From: an uncultured Bryobacterales bacterium
Lineage (GTDB): Bacteria > Acidobacteriota > Terriglobia > Bryobacterales > Bryobacteraceae
Assembly: GCA_937959285.1 (NCBI GenBank)
Contig: CALGAR010000046.1
Span: 1 to 64,000 of the forward strand
Direction: 5' to 3'
DNA length: 64,000 nucleotides
Shown here: positions 16,614 to 25,102 of the stretch, piece by piece
Numbering within the stretch: the first letter of the stretch is position 1
Layout: the number at the start of each line of letters is the position of its first letter
Position numbers and translations under genes: made by a program
Notes under the pieces: model-generated
What the model was told of the DNA's origin: nothing
Seen by the model: the letters and a program-made list of their open reading frames with translations, nothing else
Database searches by the model: none

Positions 16614-17954
16614 TTAACCCTTCACTTTGAGGTTAACCGGATCCCAGAGGACGGGCCTCTGCTCAAAGTAGCTCACGTTGGAAAGAACGGCAGGACCGGC
16701 CGCGCGGAAGCCAAAGAGAGCGTCCTCGATCACAGGCTTTCGAGTCCGCACTGCCTCAATAAAGTTTTGGTGGTGGTGACGGTGGTCGCTGTAGCCGCGC
16801 GGCGCCTGGTACCGCTCTTCGGTTTCTCCGTTCATCGAGTCTGGCGTGTTGGGCCGCGGCGGATACTTTGCGTGGTATTGCTTGAGGAATTCCTTTTGGA
16901 CGGCGGCTGGGAACGTAGAGATCGTATATCCCGGTTCCTTCTCTCGGGGGTGTTTGCTGAGAGTCACGCCCCGGCCGATGGTCAGTATGCCCTCGCTGCC
17001 CACGAAGCGCAAGCCGGAAGTCTCGCCGGCTCCGCTCACGAAGTTCACGCGCAGCGCGAGCGTGAAAGCTGGATGTTTGTCCGTCTTCGGATAATCGTAA
17101 AGCCCGAGCATGACATCGGGAACATCGCGCCCGTCTTTCCAGAACCGCAAGCCGCCCGTGGCGAAGATACGCGTCGGACCCGTTGCGCCGACGATGTAGT
17201 GCATGCCGGAGAACAGATGCACGAACAGATCGCCGGCGACACCCGTTCCGTAGTCCTGATAGTTCCGCCAGCGGAAGAGGCGGATCGGTTCGAAGGGCCG
17301 TTTGGGGGCGGGGCCAAGGAAGCGCTCCCAGTCGATGTTCTCCGGAGAGGCGTCGGGAGGAATCGAATATTGCCAGGCGCCGATCGCGGAGTTTCGATCC
17401 CACCATGCCTCCACCAGATTCAACTCCCCGATTGCGCCGGCCTGGATCAACTGGCGCGCCTTCTCGTACTCGATGGAACTCACCCGCTGGCTGCCAACCT
17501 GCAGAATCCGTCCTGTTTTCTTCTGCGTCGCGACCACCGCATGACCCTGCTCAACCTTCTGGATCATCGGCTTCTCGCAGTAGACGTCCTTGCCCGCGTT
17601 CATCGCGTCGATTGCGATCTGCGCGTGCAGATGATCGGGCGTGCCAATGATGACGGCGTCGACATCCTTCCGATCCAGGATCTCCTTGTAGTTGCGCGTC
17701 GTAAAGAGATCTTTGCCAGCGACTTCTTTGGCGCGTATCAGCCGACCCTCGTACACGTCGCAAACCGCGACTAACTTGACACCGGGAACAGCCAGAGACG
17801 AATTCGTATCCGCCGTGCCCATTCCTCCCATGCCAATCGTGGCGATCTGAATGTGGTCATTGGCGGAGATTTTGGTTTGCTGCGCCATTGCCGGGGACAA
17901 AGCAAGCCCGGCAGCGCCGGTAGTCTGCAGGAAATGACGACGGGTGGATGGCAT
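16614..17954 (-). CDS. Gfo/Idh/MocA family oxidoreductase (copy 2, Tat-exported)
   Basis: 446 aa. The N-terminus has a twin-arginine signal (STRRHFLQTT, then AAGLALSPAMAQQ), so the folded, cofactor-loaded enzyme is likely moved to the periplasm. The Rossmann motif is GMGGMGTADT, the catalytic region VYCEKPMIQK, and the C-terminal domain carries LFRWRNYQDYGTGVAGDLFVH. Tat-exported Gfo/Idh/MocA proteins are abundant in Acidobacteria and Planctomycetes and are linked to glycan breakdown. First gene of the tandem pair. A GAGGAG Shine-Dalgarno lies 15 nt upstream, inside an inverted repeat (17968-18002). Confidence 0.92.
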   Translation of the reverse strand: MPSTRRHFLQTTGAAGLALSPAMAQQTKISANDHIQIATIGMGGMGTADTNSSLAVPGVKLVAVCDVYEGRLIRAKEVAGKDLFTTRNYKEILDRKDVDAVIIGTPDHLHAQIAIDAMNAGKDVYCEKPMIQKVEQGHAVVATQKKTGRILQVGSQRVSSIEYEKARQLIQAGAIGELNLVEAWWDRNSAIGAWQYSIPPDASPENIDWERFLGPAPKRPFEPIRLFRWRNYQDYGTGVAGDLFVHLFSGMHYIVGATGPTRIFATGGLRFWKDGRDVPDVMLGLYDYPKTDKHPAFTLALRVNFVSGAGETSGLRFVGSEGILTIGRGVTLSKHPREKEPGYTISTFPAAVQKEFLKQYHAKYPPRPNTPDSMNGETEERYQAPRGYSDHRHHHQNFIEAVRTRKPVIEDALFGFRAAGPAVLSNVSYFEQRPVLWDPVNLKVKG

Positions 17955-17967
17955 CTTTACTTTTTCA

Positions 17968-18002
17968 AACTCCTCGCTTCTTTAATGTACCTCTGAGGAG
18001 TT
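17968..18002 (-). promoter_or_regulatory. Inverted repeat that can mask the Shine-Dalgarno
   Basis: AACTCCTC (17968-17975) and GAGGAGTT (17995-18002) are perfect complements with a 19-nt loop. On the reverse-strand mRNA the proximal arm is GAGGAG, the only Shine-Dalgarno-like sequence before the Tat-exported oxidoreductase. Folding would hide it. Confidence 0.45.
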
Positions 18003-18108
18003 GCTGCCTGCCAGGGACTCCGTCCGTTCAACAGCTCGTTGCGGGATAGCGCTGTGGATATGCGGAAGGAAATTTTCGGTGGGAAAGTCCGGGGGAAGGA
18101 TGTAATGA

Positions 18109-18130
18109 CGGGCCTGCGCAAACAGGCCCG
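18109..18130 (-). terminator. Hairpin after fmdB (terminator-like)
   Basis: CGGGCCTG (18109-18116) and CAGGCCCG (18123-18130) form a perfect 8-bp GC stem just past the fmdB stop on the reverse strand. No strong T-run follows, so it may act with Rho or protect the 3' end. Confidence 0.45.
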
Positions 18131-18138
18131 CGGCAAAT

Positions 18139-18432
18139 CTAGGATCCGGAGCTAGCGGATTTAGAGTCGCTCTTGCTATCCGATTTTGGCTCTACAAGCT
18201 TCGCTTCTGATATGTCCGTGTTGTCGCCTGACGACGAGCCTTTCCCTCCGCCACTGCGGGCGTAATCGGTGATATACCATCCGCTGCCCTTGAACTGAAA
18301 GGCAGGCGTTGATAGCACGCGCTCTACGGCTCCACCGCACTTGTCATGGGAGGAAAGCGGTGCGTCGCTGAATTTTTGAATTACTTCGAAAACATCTCCG
18401 CACGAAACACATTTGTACTCGTACAGTGGCAT
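18139..18432 (-). CDS. FmdB-family zinc-ribbon protein
   Basis: 97 aa. The N-terminus MPLYEYKCVSCGDVFEV is the FmdB/putative regulatory protein zinc ribbon, with the first ligand pair Cys8 and Cys11. The second half has HDKCGG instead of the usual CxxC, so a His may be the fourth ligand. AFQFKGSGWYITDYAR is the conserved second motif. The last 25 residues are a low-complexity Lys/Ser/Asp tail with SDSK repeats. It is 11 nt downstream of the S41 gene and co-transcribed with it. Biochemical role unknown. Confidence 0.88.
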   Translation of the reverse strand: MPLYEYKCVSCGDVFEVIQKFSDAPLSSHDKCGGAVERVLSTPAFQFKGSGWYITDYARSGGGKGSSSGDNTDISEAKLVEPKSDSKSDSKSASSGS

Positions 18433-18443
18433 AGGTTTTTTCG

Positions 18444-19733
18444 CTACTTGTTTTGAGGAATATGCAACGGAGTAAGTCCCCTCTGGGAATTTTCGAGGGA
18501 CTTAGTTGCCGCAGTCGAAGCCCTTTGCTCGACCGCTTTTCCGTTCAGAACTTCGATTGCCTTCTTCAGGAGGAGATCCTCGCTGGGCGCTTTCGATTCG
18601 TCGCTCTGAGGATCCGGAGTCGCGCCGTTTTCCTCAATGTCCAGCGGCGCTTCTTGCTCGGCAACCGGGTGATTGGGGGTAACGGCGACGTCCTGAATAG
18701 CTTTTCCCGAAGGCGAGTAGTACTTGGCGACAGAGAGGATGACAGCAGCTCCGTCCTCCGTGTTCACCACGCGGCGGAGAGCAGCGTCCCCATAAGTACG
18801 CTCACCCACGACCTCGGCCCGTTTGGCATCCTGAACTGCAGCAGCCGCGATCTCAGCGCCACGAGCGGTGCCCCGGTTCGTGATGACCACCAGCGGTCCG
18901 CTGTACACCATCTTGTCCGGCTGCGCTTCAAAGTTCTGGCGCGGCACCTTCTGGCCTTGCAGGTACGTTATGAGCCCTTTGTCCATGAAGAGGTTAGCTA
19001 AGGCCGTGCCCTCTTCCGGATCGCCAGCAGCCGCGTTACGCACATCCAGCACCAGTTTCTTCATGCCCTGCTTTTGCAGGTTGGAGATGGCCGTAGCAAT
19101 TTCGCGGCTCTTTCCCTTTTCCAGCGTATAGACCCTTATGTGGCCGATCCCGCCATCCAGCATCGTCGCTGTTACAGGAGGGTTGGTAACGATCGCGCGA
19201 GTGAGGGTGATCTTTTGCGGTTCGGGCTTGCGGACACGGAGGACGGACAGCTCAACTGTGGTGCCCGGCTCGCCTTGCAGGAGCAGCTCGGCATAGGCAA
19301 GCGGCATATCGCGGGTTGAGATGCCTCGAATGCTTTCGAGCATATCGCCAGTGCCAAGTCCAGCCTTATCGGCCGGAGATCCGTGAATTGCATCGACGAC
19401 ACCGACATATCCGAAGCGGCGGGATAGCATCAGGCCGACACTGCCCTTGGCCTGATCCTTCTTCAGATACTGCTTATATTGATCGGGGCTGAGATAGCTG
19501 GCGTAGGGATCAAGCGCTTCGAGGAGCCCGTTCACCGCTCCGAGCGTGACACTCTTCATGTCCGGCTCTTCTACGTAATCGCTCTTGATGCGCGACACCA
19601 CCTCGCTGTAAACCGAAAGGTGTTTGTAAGGCTCATTGGCTGGGGCGCCCTTACCTACAACTGCGCCAATGAGCAACATCACCGCCAGACAGGTGGAAGA
19701 TGTGACCACAAAAAACTTGTAACGGCTGTTCAT
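18444..19733 (-). CDS. S41 (C-terminal processing) protease homologue lacking catalytic residues
   Basis: 429 aa. A signal or anchor helix (FFVVTSSTCLAVMLLIGAVVG) is followed by the S41 helical N-domain (LLEALDPYASYLSPDQY), a PDZ domain (about 95-180) and the peptidase core. In active CtpA/CtpB enzymes the core reads GSASASE with a Ser nucleophile, and 25 residues later GKGTVQ with the Lys base and Gln. Here the matching segments are GTARGAE (Arg291 at the Ser position) and GDAALR (Asp316 at the Lys, Arg320 at the Gln). All three residues are gone while the fold motifs remain. It is probably a periplasmic, peptide-binding pseudoprotease. Operon with fmdB. Confidence 0.85.
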   Translation of the reverse strand: MNSRYKFFVVTSSTCLAVMLLIGAVVGKGAPANEPYKHLSVYSEVVSRIKSDYVEEPDMKSVTLGAVNGLLEALDPYASYLSPDQYKQYLKKDQAKGSVGLMLSRRFGYVGVVDAIHGSPADKAGLGTGDMLESIRGISTRDMPLAYAELLLQGEPGTTVELSVLRVRKPEPQKITLTRAIVTNPPVTATMLDGGIGHIRVYTLEKGKSREIATAISNLQKQGMKKLVLDVRNAAAGDPEEGTALANLFMDKGLITYLQGQKVPRQNFEAQPDKMVYSGPLVVITNRGTARGAEIAAAAVQDAKRAEVVGERTYGDAALRRVVNTEDGAAVILSVAKYYSPSGKAIQDVAVTPNHPVAEQEAPLDIEENGATPDPQSDESKAPSEDLLLKKAIEVLNGKAVEQRASTAATKSLENSQRGLTPLHIPQNK

Positions 19734-19990
19734 AAGGGACCTCTCAAGGAGACGCGCCCGTCACCAGCCCCGGTTGCAACCGGCGACAGTTTTCTTAGGC
19801 CTGCCGCACGGCCAGCCTTCGGGACCCGTAACCTTAGTATATCAGATGGCTCCACAGCGAAAATGGATGTAAGAAAGGCATTTTTTCGTTCTGTTTTGCC
19901 GCCCGCGGATCTCCCACTGCCGTCGAATCCTTCGAGTATGACCACAGAATTTGCGGTTCGGAGCCCTCTCTCTGGTACTGTTAAGAAACT

Positions 19991-20668
19991 ATGTTCAATC
20001 TTTGGCCGCTGGTTCAGGCTGAGTGGAAGCTGGCTCTCCGGCAAAATTGGGCGAACCGGGGCTGGGTCCCTCTTGTCATTATTCTCACACTGCTAGGCTA
20101 TATTGTTCCGCGCTATGCAGGGGGACGCTTTCTCGATGCCACAATTGTCTTTATCTTCGGGGTTCTGGCCTCGCGTTTCACAGCGCCTTCTGCTTCGGAA
20201 ACCTTTCGATCGCCGGACCTCAAAAGCGCACCTCTGCCCGTCAAGGTGCTCTCTTCGGCGCTGTTTGGCTGGATCGCCGGGCTGGCTCTGCTGTCTTTTG
20301 GCCTTCTGTGTCTGAATCTCACCCGGCAGTCCGAGCAGGTTTTGCTTCCGCCTGCGTATCTTGTGGGGAGCGCGGCCCTGATCAGTCTGTTGCTGTGCGT
20401 GAACACGGCTGCCATTAGCGGAATCGTTTCCTTGCGGCGGAGCCCCCAGGCGGCTTTCCGCCTCATCCGGGCTGTGACGACCCTAGCCTTCCTCGGCCTC
20501 ATCATCAGCGCGCGCCTCCGGCCGCAGCAATGGAGAGCTGGGGTTGCCGCGGCTAGCACCCGGCAGGGAGTGGCTCAACTGGTGATGTTCGTTGTGCCAT
20601 CACTGGCCTTGCTTGGCTCTATTCTCCTGCGCCAGCTCCGGGCTGTGTACTCTATCGGCCAAAAATAA
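19991..20668 (+). CDS. Integral membrane protein of unknown function
   Basis: 225 aa with about six hydrophobic segments (for example VPLVIILTLLGYIV, ALFGWIAGLALLSFGLLCL, LVGSAALISLLLCVNTAAI and LVMFVVPSLALLGSILL). The N-terminus WPLVQAEWKLALRQNWANRG resembles the cytoplasmic start of ABC-2-type permease subunits, but no ATPase is adjacent, so this is only a suggestion. Its last 17 bases overlap the end of convergent ggt. Confidence 0.7.
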   Translation: MFNLWPLVQAEWKLALRQNWANRGWVPLVIILTLLGYIVPRYAGGRFLDATIVFIFGVLASRFTAPSASETFRSPDLKSAPLPVKVLSSALFGWIAGLALLSFGLLCLNLTRQSEQVLLPPAYLVGSAALISLLLCVNTAAISGIVSLRRSPQAAFRLIRAVTTLAFLGLIISARLRPQQWRAGVAAASTRQGVAQLVMFVVPSLALLGSILLRQLRAVYSIGQK

Positions 20669-22415
20669 ACCGGGCCCTGCGAGGATCGGCCCCGCCATGC
20701 AACACTCCGTCCCGGATTTGAATGACCGTCGGGGCGGAGGAGTTGCCCCAGTCGCCTTGGCGGGTCACGCGGTGCCCTAGCGATTCCAGAGCATCCGCTG
20801 TCTCTTTCGGAATTCGTCCCTCCAGACTGACCTTGCCCGGCGTAAACTCGTGCCCTCCGAACGAGGCGTAGAAGTGCTCGGTCTGAAACCGCGGCGCTTC
20901 CACCGCCTCCTGAGGAGTCATACCGAACTCGAGGATGTTCAGCAGAACTTGCAGTAGCGCCTGATCCTGGTTATCCCCTCCCGGTGTCGACATCGCAAGA
21001 TAAGGTTTTCCATCCCTCAAAACGAGAGTGGGGCTGAGCGTAATTCTGGGCCGCTTGCCCGGCTGGAGCGTGTTCGGGTGCCCAGGTGTCGTGACCAGGC
21101 TCTGCAACCTGGTGCCGAGCGGAATGCCTGTGTCGCCGGCAATCACTGACGGCAGCCACGCGCCACTCGGCGTGGCCGTGAAGACATTCCCGTGTCTGTC
21201 GACCACGTTCACGCAGGTCGTGTCCTGTACAACTCCCGAGGCCTTGCTGCCGGACAACGAAAACGGCGAGCTGGTCAGGCCTGGACGGTGTTCCATCGAA
21301 GCGCGATTCGGATCGATCAGTCCGCGGCGCTGTCGCGCATACTCCGCTGACAGGAGGATCTCGGCAGGTATCTTCGAGAACTTGGGATCGCCGTAATGTT
21401 GATCCCTATCGGCAAACGCGAGCTTTACCGCTTCGACGACTGTATGGAGGTACTGAGGGCTGTTGTGCCCCATCGCCTTGAGATCAAATCCTTCGAGGAT
21501 GGCGAGCGCCTGAATCATGACCGGGCCTTGGGTCCAGAAGCCGGGCTTCACGATCTGGTAACCGCGAAACGATCCAATGACTGGCTGGTCCGTTTCGGCT
21601 CGAAATGTGGCCATGTCCTCATAGGTGAGCAGGCCTCCATTTGCCTGTGAGAAGGCGCCGATCCGGCGCGCGATCGATCCCTTGTAAAAGTGATTCCGAA
21701 CCGCCTCCAGCTTGCGCGCACGGCTGCCGCGCTGCCTTCTTTCCACAGCCACCAGTTCACGCAGCGTCCTGGCGAGGGAGGGCATGCGCACGATGTCGCC
21801 GCGCCGCGGAGGTTCGCCTGAAGGGTAAAAGAAGGATTTCGAAGCCGGCCACAGGTCAATCATTCGCTTGTAGCTCTGCAGGAAACCGGCAAACTCCTCG
21901 GCAATGGGGAAGCCCTCCGCATACTCGATCGCTGGGGCTGCAATGCTTGCAAATGACATCGTCCCGTGCTCTTTCAGGGCGAGGATCAACCCGTCGAAAA
22001 CGCCGGGTACCGTGGCCGCAAGAATTCCATGAGTCGGAATAGGAGGCATTCGGTGCGGGTCTTCCCACGGTTCCGGGCGGCGGGAGGAGAAGAATTCGAG
22101 CGTGGCCTTTGCCGGCGCCGTGCCGACTCCGCTGATTACCACCGGCGGCTTGCCCGCCATCTTGATAATTACCGGCATCTCTCCTCCCAGGCCGAATCGT
22201 GATTGCTCCGTGACCGCTGCGGCAAGAACGCTTGCGACACCGGCATCGACCGCATTGCCGCCTTGCATCAGGATGCGGAATCCAGCTTCCACCTCCTGGT
22301 TGTTGGCTGCCGCCACCATCTCCCGCGTTCCGCGGACGGGCGGAAACATTGTCGTTCTGTACTGCGCAAAGGCCAGCGTCTGCGCCAGGAGCAGGAGCGA
22401 GCACAGGTTTTTCAT
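20652..22415 (-). CDS. ggt: Gamma-glutamyltransferase
   Basis: 587 aa. A signal peptide (MKNLCSLLLLAQTLAFAQ) sends it to the periplasm, where GGT family members split glutathione and other gamma-glutamyl compounds after self-cleavage. The N-terminal part has GGNAVDAGVA and LGLGGE-type motifs (FGLGGEMPV). The autocleavage Thr is the first Thr of QDTTCVNVVDRHGN; the usual TTH is TTC here. Downstream PGGDNQDQALLQ matches the substrate-binding glycines. The frame is open 42 codons further upstream, but the signal peptide and the 4-nt ATGA overlap with trmH fix the start at 22415. Could also act as a cephalosporin acylase-like hydrolase. Confidence 0.9.
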   Translation of the reverse strand: MKNLCSLLLLAQTLAFAQYRTTMFPPVRGTREMVAAANNQEVEAGFRILMQGGNAVDAGVASVLAAAVTEQSRFGLGGEMPVIIKMAGKPPVVISGVGTAPAKATLEFFSSRRPEPWEDPHRMPPIPTHGILAATVPGVFDGLILALKEHGTMSFASIAAPAIEYAEGFPIAEEFAGFLQSYKRMIDLWPASKSFFYPSGEPPRRGDIVRMPSLARTLRELVAVERRQRGSRARKLEAVRNHFYKGSIARRIGAFSQANGGLLTYEDMATFRAETDQPVIGSFRGYQIVKPGFWTQGPVMIQALAILEGFDLKAMGHNSPQYLHTVVEAVKLAFADRDQHYGDPKFSKIPAEILLSAEYARQRRGLIDPNRASMEHRPGLTSSPFSLSGSKASGVVQDTTCVNVVDRHGNVFTATPSGAWLPSVIAGDTGIPLGTRLQSLVTTPGHPNTLQPGKRPRITLSPTLVLRDGKPYLAMSTPGGDNQDQALLQVLLNILEFGMTPQEAVEAPRFQTEHFYASFGGHEFTPGKVSLEGRIPKETADALESLGHRVTRQGDWGNSSAPTVIQIRDGVLHGGADPRRARFIFGR

Positions 22416-22951
22416 ATCCGGGAATTCTCCAACATCCTGCGGTATTTCCGCAGAAGTTCGTAAACCACCACGCCGCCTGCAGTCGCCACGTTTAGCGAAT
22501 GCTTGTGACCGAGCATCGGAATTCGGACATGCGTGTCGCAAAGCGCAAGCAGCTCCGGCTGGATCCCGTCCACTTCATGGCCGAAGACGAGGCACACCGG
22601 AAACGCCGGGATCCAGTCGAAGAGGTCAACTGCGTGGACACTGGTTTCGACCGCGGCGAGTTCAAAACCACGTTCGCGGAGCCGCCGCGCCTGTTCGCAC
22701 GCGTCCCAGGAGTGCTCCCATGGCACGCGCTCTTCCGCTCCGAGCGCAGTCTTCGTGATGCCGCTCTTGGGAGGATATGCCGTGATCCCGCAAAGCACAA
22801 GCTTCTCAACGCCTGCGGCGTCGGCAGTACGAAAGAAAGAGCCGACGTTGTACATGCTGCGGACGTTGTCGAGAAGGATGACCACAGGAAGCTGATCGAT
22901 CCCGGCGTAGGGTTCGGCTGCCTGCGTCGCTTGGAATGGGATCCGTTCCAT
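22412..22951 (-). CDS. TrmH-family (SpoU) RNA 2'-O-methyltransferase
   Basis: 179 aa, a minimal SPOUT methyltransferase domain without an extra RNA-binding domain. Motif 1 is LDNVRSMYNVGSFFRTADAAGV, motif 2 VCLVFGHEVDGI and motif 3 IPMLGHKHSLNVATAGGVV, forming the trefoil knot that binds S-adenosylmethionine. Length fits small tRNA (Trm L/H-like) or rRNA methylases. The open frame extends 87 codons upstream across the divergent hutH start, but those residues are antisense to hutH and are rejected. It overlaps ggt by 4 nt (ATGA). Confidence 0.9.
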   Translation of the reverse strand: MERIPFQATQAAEPYAGIDQLPVVILLDNVRSMYNVGSFFRTADAAGVEKLVLCGITAYPPKSGITKTALGAEERVPWEHSWDACEQARRLRERGFELAAVETSVHAVDLFDWIPAFPVCLVFGHEVDGIQPELLALCDTHVRIPMLGHKHSLNVATAGGVVVYELLRKYRRMLENSRI

Positions 22952-22954
22952 ACT

Positions 22955-24457
22955 ATGACTGAGTATATGGTCACCCTCGACGGGGAGACGCTGGGCATCC
23001 ACCACGTGCTGCCGGTGGCGCGCGAGGGAGAGGAAGCCGGGCTCAGCGTCGCAGCGATTGACCGAATGCAGCAATCGGCAAGCGTCGTCGCCCGTCTGGC
23101 GGAGGGCGACGCTCCGGTGTACGCGCTGAATACCGGTGTGGGGGTGCTCTCCGACCGCCGGATCGATCCCGCCCAACTGCTCCAGTTGCAAACCAACATT
23201 GTCCGATCTCATTGCGGAGGCGTCGGGCCGCCGTTATCACGCGAAGTCGTGCGGGCGATGATGCTGATCCGTGCAAACACCTTCGCGAAGGGCAACTCGG
23301 GAATTCGTCCCGTGATCGCACAGACTTTGTGCGACATGCTGAACCGCGGTGTCACTCCCGTTGTTCCCTCCCGGGGCAGCGTGGGGGCGAGCGGCGACCT
23401 GGCTCCATTAGCCCACATCGCAGCCGTCCTGATCGGGGAGGGGGAGGCGGAGTATCGAGGGAGGCGCTTGCCTGGGGGCGAGGCGATGCGAGAGGCCGGG
23501 GTGCCGACCGTTCAATTGGGGCCAAAAGAAGGCGTGGCTCTGCTTAACGGCACCCAGCTTATGTTGGCGATCGGATGCCTGGAGCTCGACGCCGCCGAAG
23601 CGCTGGCCGATGCTGCGGATATCGCTTGCGCCATGACCGTCGACGCGCTGCGCGGCACCCCTCGAGCCTTCGATGCCCGGCTGCAAGAGGTCCGCCCGCA
23701 TCCAGGCCATGCCCGAACCGCTGACAATTTGCGGCGCCTTCTTGCCGGTAGTGAGATCCGCTCCTCTCATCTGGAGTGCAGCCGTGTTCAAGACGCTTAT
23801 TCGCTGCGCTGCGCTCCGCAGGTTCACGGAGCCGTTCGGGATGCACTGAGTACCGCGAGGGAGGTCTTTGAGATTGAGTTGAACTCGGCGACCGATAATC
23901 CTCTGGTGTTTGGCGACGAGATTATTTCCGGCGGAAACTTCCACGGAGAGCCGCTGGCGTTTCAGCTCGACTTCCTGGCGATTGCGCTCTCTGCGCTTGC
24001 AGGCATTTCCGAACGCCGCCTCGACCGCCTCGTAAACCCGCTGCTCAATGAGGACCTTCCCGATTTCCTGGCCGATGAACCGGGATTGGAATCCGGCATG
24101 ATGATGCTGCAAATCTCGGCAGCCTCCCTGGTTGCCGAAAACCGCGTTCTCGCGACTCCCGCCTCTCCAGGCTCGCTTCCTACCGACGGCAACAAGGAAG
24201 ACTTTGTGAGCATGGGCGCGACGTGCGCGCTGAAGCTGTCCGATGTTGTGCGCAATACGCGCGATGTGATCGCCATGGAACTGCTGGCGGGCGCCCGCGC
24301 CGTCGAGTGTTTGAAACCGCTGCGAACCGGGACTCTTCTTCAACCCTTTCAGGAACGTCTGCGGCCGCTTGCGGGCGGCCGGGGGGACCGGCCGTGGTCG
24401 GGCGCCATTGAACAGGTGTCGGAGTGGATCCGGGAGGGCGTGTTCCGGTTATCCTGA
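22955..24457 (+). CDS. hutH: Histidine ammonia-lyase
   Basis: 500 aa. It deaminates histidine to urocanate using the MIO cofactor formed from Ala145-Ser146-Gly147 in GSVGASGDLAPLAH. The selectivity position reads SH (NIVRSHCGGVG), as in histidine rather than tyrosine lyases. Conserved QDAYSLRCAPQVHG and ATDNPLVFGDE are present. Two Met starts are possible, 22955 and 22967; the second (MVTLDGETL) puts the MIO nearer its canonical position. The start codon lies 3 bases from that of the divergent trmH. No hutU, hutI or hutG is adjacent, so the rest of the pathway must be elsewhere or urocanate is the end product. Confidence 0.93.
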   Translation: MTEYMVTLDGETLGIHHVLPVAREGEEAGLSVAAIDRMQQSASVVARLAEGDAPVYALNTGVGVLSDRRIDPAQLLQLQTNIVRSHCGGVGPPLSREVVRAMMLIRANTFAKGNSGIRPVIAQTLCDMLNRGVTPVVPSRGSVGASGDLAPLAHIAAVLIGEGEAEYRGRRLPGGEAMREAGVPTVQLGPKEGVALLNGTQLMLAIGCLELDAAEALADAADIACAMTVDALRGTPRAFDARLQEVRPHPGHARTADNLRRLLAGSEIRSSHLECSRVQDAYSLRCAPQVHGAVRDALSTAREVFEIELNSATDNPLVFGDEIISGGNFHGEPLAFQLDFLAIALSALAGISERRLDRLVNPLLNEDLPDFLADEPGLESGMMMLQISAASLVAENRVLATPASPGSLPTDGNKEDFVSMGATCALKLSDVVRNTRDVIAMELLAGARAVECLKPLRTGTLLQPFQERLRPLAGGRGDRPWSGAIEQVSEWIREGVFRLS

Positions 24458-24461
24458 AGCT

Positions 24462-24989
24462 ATGCGAACGTTCTTAGCCATGGCGGTGCTCGCCGCTGTG
24501 CCGGCGCTGCTGCCGGCAGAAGTCGCCGGAGGAATCAAGTGGACCCCGCCGAGCGCCTGGAAATCGCAGGGCCCACGTCCGATGCGTGCGGCCACCTACA
24601 CGGTCCCCGCGGCGCCAGGAGACAAAGAGCCGGGCGAGGTCGCTGTGTTCTACTTTGGTCCCGGCCAGGGCGGCAGCGTTCAGGCCAACATCCAGCGCTG
24701 GATTGGACAGTTTGAACAGCCGGATGGGAAGCCGTCAGCGGGCAAGGAGAAGACGGCCAAGCGTACGATCAACGGCCTTCCGGTGACGACGATCGACTTG
24801 TCAGGCACATATAAGGCCGCTGCTGGTCCGATGGCGCCGACTCCGGTCAGCAAGCCCGGCTACCGGCTCCTGGGAGCGATTGTCGAGGGGCCGCAGGGCG
24901 CTGTCTTCTTCAAGTTCACTGGACCGGCGAAGACCGTTGCGGCGAATCAAGCCGCCTTCGAGTCTCTGCTGGCATCCATCACCCGCTAG
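24462..24989 (+). CDS. Exported protein of unknown function
   Basis: 175 aa, starting 4 nt after hutH and thus probably co-transcribed. A signal peptide (MRTFLAMAVLAAVPALLPAEVAG) is followed by KWTPPSAWKSQGPRPMRAATY, a pattern of small periplasmic beta-rich proteins in which a polypeptide region begins with a Trp-Pro segment. FYFGPGQGGSVQANIQRW and NGLPVTTIDLSGTY are the most conserved-looking parts. I do not recognise a characterised family. The frame upstream of 24462 overlaps hutH and is rejected. Confidence 0.75.
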   Translation: MRTFLAMAVLAAVPALLPAEVAGGIKWTPPSAWKSQGPRPMRAATYTVPAAPGDKEPGEVAVFYFGPGQGGSVQANIQRWIGQFEQPDGKPSAGKEKTAKRTINGLPVTTIDLSGTYKAAAGPMAPTPVSKPGYRLLGAIVEGPQGAVFFKFTGPAKTVAANQAAFESLLASITR

Positions 24990-25102
24990 CAACGTAATTC
25001 TCCTGGCGGCTGGTCCGCGTGTCAGCTCCGCGCGGTAGACTATACGTTTCGCATGCCGACCCGGCTCATCACTCTGTAAAACAGGATTCACGAATCACAA
25101 CT

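Noticed and set aside
16602..17774. Forward 390-aa frame opposite the Gfo/Idh/MocA pair
   Set aside because: Antisense shadow of two clear oxidoreductases; the product has no recognisable fold.
22499..22954. 152-codon upstream extension of hutH
   Set aside because: Antisense to trmH; ammonia-lyase similarity starts at the Met codons at 22955 or 22967.
25019..25102. N-terminal extension of the sugar isomerase
   Set aside because: The 28 extra codons have no family similarity and the barrel starts right after ATG 25103.
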